Shown here one piece after another: positions 31,041 through 36,221 of a stretch of 36,221 nucleotides of DNA. The stretch's first letter is position 1. The number at the start of each line of letters is the position of its first letter. The stretch lies in the NCBI GenBank assembly GCA_035507915.1, contig DATJNS010000243.1, forward strand, positions 1-36,221, read 5' to 3'. The translations under genes were made by a program, and so were the position numbers. The stretch comes from JACQAI01 sp035507915. Its GTDB lineage: Bacteria; Pseudomonadota; Alphaproteobacteria; Elsterales; Elsteraceae. Below the pieces are notes generated by a model. It did not search any database and was not told where the DNA came from. It saw only the letters and a program-made list of their open reading frames with translations.

Positions 31041-31086
31041 CCTCGAAAAAGCGGCCCCACGAGGAGTCCCGGTGGGGCCGTCGAGG
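31041..31086 (-). repeat. Long inverted repeat in the 294-bp gap before the alcohol dehydrogenase gene
   Basis: CCTCGA-AAAAG-CGGCCCCAC (31041-31060) and GTGGGGCCG-TCGAGG (31072-31086) form a 9-bp core stem plus a 6-bp outer stem with an A-rich bulge. Read on the minus strand the core stem is followed by CTTTTT, so it looks like an intrinsic terminator pointing left. No minus-strand gene lies to its right within reach. The rest of 30892-31185 shows no gene. Confidence 0.6.
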
Positions 31087-31185
31087 ATGGGCAAGCAACG
31101 GCGTCATGATACGCTTCGGTCCGCGACGCGCCTGTGAACTGCCTCACACCTCGGTTTCGCTCGCGCGCCGGAAGGGGATTCGATC

Positions 31186-32283
31186 ATGCAGGTGACGGCA
31201 GCCGTGATCCGCGAGCCCGGCGGCGCGTTCACGATCGAGACACTCGAGCTCGACGCGCCGCGCGCCGACGAGGTGCTGGTCAAGGTCGCGGCGACCGGCG
31301 TCTGCCACACCGATCTGCACGCGCGCGACCGCTACCAGCCCGTGCCGTTGCCGGCCGTGTTCGGCCACGAAGGCGGCGGAACGGTCGTCGCGGTCGGGCG
31401 CACCGTCACCAGGCTCAAGCCCGGCGATCACGTCGTGCTGTGCTACCCGTCGTGCGGCACCTGTCCGGCGTGCCAGAGCCGCGCCTGGACCTATTGCCAC
31501 GAGGCGGCGCGGCTCAAGCACGGCGGCGCGCGCGCCGACGGCTCGACCGTGCTCAAGCACGGCAGCGAGACCGTTCACGGCAATTTCTTCCAGCAATCGT
31601 CGTTCGCGACCTACGCGCTCGCCACCGAGCGCAATGCCGTCAAGGTGCGCGACGACGCGCCGCTCGACCTCATCGGCGCGTTCGGCTGCGGCATCAACAC
31701 CGGCGCCGGCACCGTCCTCAACGTGCTCCGAGCGCGTCCCGGCCTGTCGCTCGCGGTGTTCGGCGCCGGCTCGGTCGGGCTCGCCGCGGTGATGGCGGCG
31801 CGCGTCGCCGGCTGCGATCCGATCATCGCCGTCGACGTGCGCGACAACCGGCTGGCGCTCGCCCGCGCGGTCGGCGCGACGCACGTCGTGAACGCCGGAT
31901 CCGAGGATCCGGTGGCGCGCCTGCGCGCGATCACGGGGCGCGGCGTCGAGGCCGCCATCGAGGCGTCGGCGGTGCCGGCGGCGTTCCGCCAGGCGGTCGA
32001 CAGCCTGGCGCCGCGCGGCACCTGCTGCCTGGTCGGCAGCGCGCGCAAGGGCACCGAGGCGCATTTCGACATGCCGACCATCCAGCAGGGCCGCACGGTC
32101 CGCGGCGTGATCCAGGGCGACAGCGAGCCCGAAATCTTCATCCCGCACCTGGTCGATCTGTTCGTGGACGGCGCCTTCCCGGTCGGCCGGCTGGTTACCT
32201 TCTATCCGCTCGCCGAGATCAACCGGGCGGCGGCCGACGCGGTCGCCGGCACGACCATCAAGCCGGTGCTGCGCATGCCATGA
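31186..32283 (+). CDS. Zinc-dependent alcohol dehydrogenase, benzyl-alcohol-dehydrogenase-like
   Basis: A 365-residue medium-chain dehydrogenase. Catalytic zinc ligands are Cys40-His41 in TGVCHTDLH and His61-Glu62 in FGHEGGGTV. The structural zinc loop has Cys90, Cys93, Cys96 and Cys104, and the NAD-binding motif is VFGAGSVGLAAVMAAR. The segment HGNFFQQSSFATYALATERN and the GAFGCGINTGAG loop are typical of the XylB/AreB aryl-alcohol dehydrogenase branch, which oxidises benzyl-type alcohols to aldehydes with NAD+. The substrate here is not proven. GAAGGGGA (31171-31178) with 7-nt spacing supports the start. The stop overlaps the next gene's ATG (ATGA, 32280-32283), so the two form an operon. 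Confidence 0.92.
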   Translation: MQVTAAVIREPGGAFTIETLELDAPRADEVLVKVAATGVCHTDLHARDRYQPVPLPAVFGHEGGGTVVAVGRTVTRLKPGDHVVLCYPSCGTCPACQSRAWTYCHEAARLKHGGARADGSTVLKHGSETVHGNFFQQSSFATYALATERNAVKVRDDAPLDLIGAFGCGINTGAGTVLNVLRARPGLSLAVFGAGSVGLAAVMAARVAGCDPIIAVDVRDNRLALARAVGATHVVNAGSEDPVARLRAITGRGVEAAIEASAVPAAFRQAVDSLAPRGTCCLVGSARKGTEAHFDMPTIQQGRTVRGVIQGDSEPEIFIPHLVDLFVDGAFPVGRLVTFYPLAEINRAAADAVAGTTIKPVLRMP

Positions 32284-33221
32284 AGACGCTGACGCGCGCG
32301 CGCCTGCTGCGCGGCTTCGCCGCGAGCGTGGCGGCCGCCGCGCTGCCGCGCCCCGCCAAGACGCAACCGTCCGTTCCCCTAGCGGAGACCGTCCCCATGC
32401 TCACCCGATCGATCCCGGCCACCGGCGAGGCGATGCCCGTGATCGGGCTCGGCACCTATCAGGTGTTCGACGTCGGCCGCAATCCGGCGAACAAGCCCGC
32501 GCTGCGCCAGGTGCTCGAGCGCCTGTTCGCTGCTGGCGGCCGCATGATCGACAGCTCGCCGATGTACGGCACCGCCGAGGCGGTGACCGGCGATCTTCTG
32601 GCCGGGATGAAGGCGCGGCCCAAGGCGTTCCTCGCCACCAAGGTGTGGACCACCGGCAAGGACAAGGGCATCGCCCAGATGCGCCAGTCGGCCGAGCGGA
32701 TGCGCACGGACGTGATCGACCTGATGCAGATCCACAATCTGGTCGACTGGCAGACCCATCTCGCGACCCTGCGGCGCATGAAGGAGGCGGGTCAGATCCG
32801 CTATCTCGGCATCACGCACTACACGACCGGCGCGCTCGACGACCTCGCGCGCATCATCGCCCGCGAGCACGTGGACTTCGTCCAGCTCGGCTATTCGATC
32901 GAGACGCGCGAGGCCGAAGCGCGCGTGCTGCCGCTGTGCGCCGAGCGCGGCGTCGCCGTGATCGTCAACCAGCCGTTCGAGCAGGGCAGCCTGTTCCGCA
33001 AGGTGCGCGGCCGCGCGCTGCCCGACTGGGCGCACGAGTTCGACTGCGCGAGCTGGGCGCAGTTCTTCCTCAAGTACCTGATCGGCCGCCCGGCGGTGAC
33101 CTGCCTGATTCCGGCGACCGACAAGCCCGACCACATGGCCGACGATCTGCTGGCCGGCGTCGGCAAGCAGCCCGACGAGCGTCAGCGCCGCCAGATGGCC
33201 GCGTTCTGGGACAAGGTGTGA
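32280..33221 (+). CDS. Aldo/keto reductase with N-terminal signal-like extension
   Basis: A 313-residue protein with the aldo/keto reductase tetrad Asp91, Tyr96 (MIDSSPMYG), Lys121 (FLATKVW) and His152 (LMQIHNL). The first 37 residues (MKTLTRARLLRGFAASVAAA and then ALPRPAKTQP) look like an export signal of the Tat type found on relatives, but the twin arginine reads R-A-R here. An internal ATG at 32397 (MLTRSIPATGEAMPVIGLG) with CGGAGA about 8 nt upstream would give a cytoplasmic enzyme of normal length. Which start is used is open. The longer frame overlaps the ADH stop by 4 nt (ATGA), which favours it by coupling. It likely reduces or oxidises an aldehyde or ketone related to the ADH substrate. 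It converges with the enolase-superfamily gene. Confidence 0.88.
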   Translation: MKTLTRARLLRGFAASVAAAALPRPAKTQPSVPLAETVPMLTRSIPATGEAMPVIGLGTYQVFDVGRNPANKPALRQVLERLFAAGGRMIDSSPMYGTAEAVTGDLLAGMKARPKAFLATKVWTTGKDKGIAQMRQSAERMRTDVIDLMQIHNLVDWQTHLATLRRMKEAGQIRYLGITHYTTGALDDLARIIAREHVDFVQLGYSIETREAEARVLPLCAERGVAVIVNQPFEQGSLFRKVRGRALPDWAHEFDCASWAQFFLKYLIGRPAVTCLIPATDKPDHMADDLLAGVGKQPDERQRRQMAAFWDKV

Positions 33222-34394
33222 TTACTTCGGCGGGTGCTTGCGCAGCACGGCCTCGTCGACGTCGGCGCCCCAACCGGGCGCGGTCGGCACGATCAGCTCG
33301 CCGTTCTCGATCTTCGGCGGGCTGGTGACCAGCTCGTCCTTCCACGGCACGTCGTCGATATCGATCTCCATGACGCGGAAGTTCGGCACCGCGGCCGAGA
33401 AGTGCGCGCTCATCAGGTTCGAAATGTGGCCATAATAATTGTGCGGCGCCGTGTTCATCTCGTAGGCCTCGGCCATCGCGGCGATCTTGAGCGACTCGAG
33501 GAGGCCGTTCCACGGCACGTCGACGATCGCGACGTCCATCGCATGGCTCTCGAAGAACGGCCGGAACTGGCGCCGGCCGAACAGCGACTCGCACGAGGCG
33601 ATCGGCATGGTGGCGATCTGACGGATGTCGCGCAGCGCCTGCGGGTCGTAGCTGTCGATCTCGAGCCAGAACAGGTTGAAGGGCTCGGCGGCACGCGCGA
33701 TCCGGATGTAGCCCTCGGTTTTGAAGTTGAAGTTGAGGTCGAGCAGGATGCCCATGTCGGGCCCGGCGCCGTCGCGGAACGCCTGCAGCTGCGCGCAGAT
33801 CGCCTTGAGGGTGCGCGGGTCGAGATTGAGCTCCGGATAGCCGGGGCTGCGCGTGAAGCCGGGCATGTAGAGCTCGGGCGCGGCGCCGTCGAAGCGGAAG
33901 ATGTTGGTCTTGAGCGCCTTGAAGCCGCGCTTGGCGACCTCGGCGCCGAGCCTCGCCACCTGATCGAGCGAGCGCAGCGGCTCGACGCCCATCGCCGCCG
34001 CGCGCGCGATCCGGTAGGTGCCGCAATGCGACCAGTAGAGCGGCAGCCGGTCGCGCACCGGCCCGCCGAACAGCGCGCAGACCGGCACGCCCAGCGCCTT
34101 GCCCTTGATGTCGAGCAGCGCGTTCTCGATCGCCGCGATCGCCTGCTGGTTGACGCCGCCCGGCGCCTGGCGCGTCCGCGCATAGAGCGTCGCGCTGATG
34201 CGCTCGACCGGACCGGGATCCTGGCCGATCAGGCCCGCGCCGAGCTCGTGGATCACGCCGGTCAGCCCGCGGCTGCCGTAATTCTCGCTGTACTCCGACC
34301 AGCCGACGATGCCGTCGTCGGTCGTGATCTTGAGGAAAGACCAGTTGCGCCAGCCCGCGTCGCAGTGAAGATCGTCGACGCGCGCGATCTTCAC
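33222..34394 (-). CDS. Mandelate racemase/muconate lactonizing enzyme family protein
   Basis: A 390-residue enolase-superfamily enzyme. Metal ligands are Asp219 (LLDLNFNF), Glu245 (FWLEIDSYD) and Glu269 (IASCES). Candidate catalytic bases are Lys159/Lys162 (GFKALKTN) and His318 (APHNYYGH), with Asp292 (IVDVPWNG) paired to it; this is the mandelate-racemase subgroup pattern. Such enzymes abstract the alpha proton of a carboxylate to racemise or dehydrate hydroxy acids and sugar acids. The start is GTG 34394, 2 nt after the stop of the amidohydrolase gene (TGA-cc-GTG), giving the family-typical KIARVDDLHCD beginning. The open frame continues upstream inside the amidohydrolase gene but is not coding. 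The genes form an operon with the amidohydrolase. The exact substrate is unknown. Confidence 0.92.
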   Translation of the reverse strand: MKIARVDDLHCDAGWRNWSFLKITTDDGIVGWSEYSENYGSRGLTGVIHELGAGLIGQDPGPVERISATLYARTRQAPGGVNQQAIAAIENALLDIKGKALGVPVCALFGGPVRDRLPLYWSHCGTYRIARAAAMGVEPLRSLDQVARLGAEVAKRGFKALKTNIFRFDGAAPELYMPGFTRSPGYPELNLDPRTLKAICAQLQAFRDGAGPDMGILLDLNFNFKTEGYIRIARAAEPFNLFWLEIDSYDPQALRDIRQIATMPIASCESLFGRRQFRPFFESHAMDVAIVDVPWNGLLESLKIAAMAEAYEMNTAPHNYYGHISNLMSAHFSAAVPNFRVMEIDIDDVPWKDELVTSPPKIENGELIVPTAPGWGADVDEAVLRKHPPK

Positions 34395-34396
34395 GG

Positions 34397-35719
34397 TCAG
34401 GCGGCTTTCTCGAGCTCGGGCAGCAGCGGCGAGTCGGCCTCGTAAATCTTGCTGCCGCGCACGACGAACTCCGGCTGCAGCATGCGCTTGGTCCTGACCT
34501 TGACGCCGTCGCCGTCCTCGAGCGTCCAGCGCCCCTCGAGCAGGCGCATCACCGAGATGTCGGCCGGCCGGCCGACCGCGAGCGAGCCCAGCTGGTCGGC
34601 CATGCCGAGGATGACCGCGGCGTTGCTCGTGGTCATGCGGATCACGTCGACCAGCGGCACGCCGAGCGCCATCAGCTCGTTCATCGAATGGTGCAGGCCG
34701 TAGGGCGCCACGAATTGCGAGCGCTTCTGCTCGACCGGCTGGTCGATCGCGTCGGTGAAGACGCCGCGATAGCCGAGGCCCTCGGTGCGCATCGAAATGT
34801 TGTAGCCGTGCAGATCGGCCCCGACGGTGAACGGCCGGATGCCGGCGTCGATCACAGCGCGCGCGTTCTTGAAGCTGAAATGCGAGCCGCGGCCGACGTC
34901 GATGTGCACGCCGCGCGCCAGCGCCTCGAACACCAGTGGGTGGATCTTGCCGTCGGGCCCCACGAAGCCGCTCGGGTAGCGCGTAAACGGGTGCGCCAGG
35001 ATGTCGCCCGGATCGAGCAGCGGCACGACCTCGTCGATGATCTTGTTGGCGTCGACCGTCTTGCCCTTGGCCTCCGGCCACAACGTGCCGAGATGGACGT
35101 ACACCGGCAGCTTGAGCTCGCGCGACGCCTGCTTGGCGAGCTTGAGCGACTCGACGCCCCAGCGCGAGTAGCCGCCCGGCTCGGCGTGCGCCTTGATGCC
35201 GCGCACCAGGTCGGCGTTGTCCTGCGCCGCCTTGACGATCGCCTTCACGTTGATGCCCGACGGCCCGTACAGCTCGACATAGCGGTGGCCGAGCAGCCCG
35301 CCGGCCAGATAGGCCGAGATGAATGCCAGCACGCGCGTCTTGGCGGGTTCGACGATGAACTTGCGGAAGCCGTCGAACGTGCACGCGCTCGGCCCGCCCT
35401 GGTCGACCACCGTCGTGACGCCCGACGCGACCCCGACCAGGTCGGCGTCCAACCCGAATGGTCCGGTGACGTGGCGGTAGACGTGGGCGTGGGTGTCGAT
35501 CAGTCCCGGCGTCACCAACGCGCCGCGCAGATTGACGACCTTCGTCTTGGCATCTGCCTTGAGCTTGGGTGCCACCGCGGCGATGCGGCCGCGCCGGATC
35601 GCGACGTCGAACGCGCCATCCAGGCCCTGCGCCGGATCGATCACGCGCCCGCCGCGCAGCACGAGGTCGTAATTGGCGGCGATCGGCGACGGCGAGACGG
35701 GCTTGCGCTTGGGCTTCAT
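34397..35719 (-). CDS. Amidohydrolase-superfamily metallohydrolase, COG3964 type
   Basis: A 440-residue TIM-barrel metal hydrolase. The N-terminal YDLVLRGGRVIDPAQGLDG strand sandwich leads to the metal site: His77 and His79 (LIDTHAHVY), Lys176 (RGIKAHAE, probable carboxylated lysine), His209 (VYVHLG), His243 (LAHPF) and Asp302 (VGADLHG). This pattern and the sequence around it fit the COG3964 group, often labelled dihydroorotase or deacetylase. One characterised member (Atu3266) hydrolyses acetyl-(R)-mandelate esters; that is recalled knowledge. GGAGG with 9-nt spacing supports the ATG at 35719. It precedes the mandelate-racemase-family gene by 2 nt, so the two probably act on the same substrate. 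Divergent from the FAD oxidoreductase, with a repeat-containing 151-bp gap. Confidence 0.88.
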   Translation of the reverse strand: MKPKRKPVSPSPIAANYDLVLRGGRVIDPAQGLDGAFDVAIRRGRIAAVAPKLKADAKTKVVNLRGALVTPGLIDTHAHVYRHVTGPFGLDADLVGVASGVTTVVDQGGPSACTFDGFRKFIVEPAKTRVLAFISAYLAGGLLGHRYVELYGPSGINVKAIVKAAQDNADLVRGIKAHAEPGGYSRWGVESLKLAKQASRELKLPVYVHLGTLWPEAKGKTVDANKIIDEVVPLLDPGDILAHPFTRYPSGFVGPDGKIHPLVFEALARGVHIDVGRGSHFSFKNARAVIDAGIRPFTVGADLHGYNISMRTEGLGYRGVFTDAIDQPVEQKRSQFVAPYGLHHSMNELMALGVPLVDVIRMTTSNAAVILGMADQLGSLAVGRPADISVMRLLEGRWTLEDGDGVKVRTKRMLQPEFVVRGSKIYEADSPLLPELEKAA

Positions 35720-35776
35720 CGGGCAGGTCCTCCAGGGGCTGCGTTCAGCATAGGCCAGCCGACCGTCAGCTCGCCA

Positions 35777-35821
35777 GCCTTGCCATGGCCGACCTTGCCA
35801 AGCCCCACCTTGCCAAGCTCG
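35777..35821. repeat. Three 15-bp tandem repeats in divergent promoter region
   Basis: CCTTGCCA occurs at 35778, 35793 and 35808, exactly 15 bp apart, within units of the form ACCTTGCCAAGCYCS. A fourth partial copy (CCTTGCAC) is at 35828. The array lies between the divergent amidohydrolase and FAD-oxidoreductase start codons and may be a regulator binding array. Confidence 0.65.
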
Positions 35822-35870
35822 GGTGCCCCTTGCACGATGGCGCGGGGCCAAGAAACCAGCGGGTGGGCGC

Positions 35871-36221
35871 GTGCGACATGTGACCGTGATCGGCGCCGGC
35901 GTGGTCGGTGCCTGCACCGCCCTGGCGCTGCGCCGCGAGGGCTATGCCGTCACCCTGATCGAGCGCGGCGATCCCGGCATGGGGACGTCCTACGGAAATG
36001 CCGGCATGCTGTCGGTCACGAGCTGCGTGCCGCTGGCGAGCCCCGGCATCCTGTGGCGCGTGCCGCACCTGCTCCGCGACCCGCTCGGCCCGCTCGCCAT
36101 CGACTGGCGCTATCTGCCCAAGCTCGCGCCCTGGCTGATCCGCTTCGTGATGGCGAGCCGGCCGGCCCGCGTCGAGCACATCTCGCGCGCGCTGATGAGC
36201 CTGCTGGTGCAGATCATCCCG
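35871..36221 (+). CDS. FAD-dependent oxidoreductase (DadA-like), N-terminal part; gene continues past window
   Basis: The first 117 residues of a DAO-family flavoprotein are present and the frame runs off the right edge. It begins VRHVTVIGAGVVGACTALAL with the GxGxxG FAD motif and the acidic residue ending the second strand (VTLIERGDPGMGTS). SYGNAGMLSVTSCVPLASPG, characteristic of D-amino-acid dehydrogenase DadA-type proteins, follows. These oxidise D-amino acids to keto acids and pass electrons to quinones. The GTG at 35871 is preferred as the start; a GTG at 35880 is also possible. It is divergent from the amidohydrolase gene and may belong to the same catabolic locus. It is not continuous with the FAD oxidoreductase fragment at the left edge. 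Confidence 0.85.
   Translation, partial: MRHVTVIGAGVVGACTALALRREGYAVTLIERGDPGMGTSYGNAGMLSVTSCVPLASPGILWRVPHLLRDPLGPLAIDWRYLPKLAPWLIRFVMASRPARVEHISRALMSLLVQIIP

Noticed and set aside
29641..31107. Extended N-terminus of the upstream Sel1-like protein
   Set aside because: The extra 72 residues are unlike the paralogue and precede a clean signal peptide at 30891.
33222..35384. Apparent 720-residue fusion of an unknown N-terminal part with the mandelate-racemase-family enzyme
   Set aside because: The first half is an out-of-frame reading of the amidohydrolase gene. The GTG at 34394, 2 nt after the amidohydrolase stop, gives the normal family start.
35777..35835. Repeat array as a CRISPR or transposon end
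   Set aside because: The units are 15 bp, contiguous and without spacers; no cas genes or transposase are in the window.

Overview
The window is a gene-dense chromosomal segment of very high GC content. Coding frames are strongly biased to G/C at the third position, and this produces many long spurious antisense reading frames. The gene content fits a metabolically versatile GC-rich proteobacterium, most likely an alphaproteobacterium: TRAP and ABC solute uptake, mandelate-racemase-family and amidohydrolase catabolism, a DeoR-glpD locus, FluC channels, and selenoneine genes. No rRNA, tRNA, phage, transposase or CRISPR array was seen. That assignment is inferred from gene content only.

Layout. 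1-3.8 kb: the 3' end of an FAD oxidoreductase, a secreted TPR-like protein coupled to a trypsin-fold protein whose catalytic serine appears to be alanine, and a threonine-synthase-like PLP enzyme. 3.8-5.6 kb (minus strand): a peptidoglycan-binding protein, an ArsC-like reductase preceded by a good Pho box, and a lipoprotein. 5.7-10.4 kb: TRAP permease subunits without a binding protein, an aldo/keto reductase, and an ABC binding protein without permeases. 10.6-13.8 kb: a stand-alone molybdopterin oxidoreductase, a histone-H1-like Lys/Ala-rich protein, and a small repeat protein. 13.9-18.8 kb: a selenoneine locus comprising SenA (EgtB-like C-Se synthase), SenB (selenosugar glycosyltransferase) and a SelD selenophosphate synthetase fused to an NDH-2-like flavoprotein. 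senA and senB diverge from overlapping start codons, and a small unknown ORF lies between senB and selD.

19-24.7 kb: an acetamidase/formamidase, a DMT exporter, a Pro/Tyr-rich surface protein, and a fluoride-resistance operon (FluC, DUF190, FluC). That operon sits behind a recognisable fluoride riboswitch, intrinsic terminator and promoter. DUF2237, cupin and histidine-phosphatase genes follow. 24.7-28 kb: a DeoR/GlpR regulator, a HAD phosphatase and GlpD, with similar putative operators on both sides of the regulator gene. 28-31 kb: a small lipoprotein and two tandem paralogous secreted Sel1-like proteins. 31-36 kb: a catabolic block of benzyl-alcohol-dehydrogenase-like ADH, aldo/keto reductase, enolase-superfamily enzyme, COG3964-like amidohydrolase, and the 5' end of a DadA-type FAD oxidoreductase.

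How the genes work together. In the selenium locus, SelD makes selenophosphate, SenB makes a selenosugar from it, and SenA joins selenium to trimethylhistidine. In the fluoride operon, the riboswitch lets transcription into two fluoride channels only when F- is present. The glycerol locus pairs a repressor with G3P dehydrogenase. The last 5 kb may degrade a hydroxy-acid or aromatic-type substrate; this is inferred from enzyme families only.
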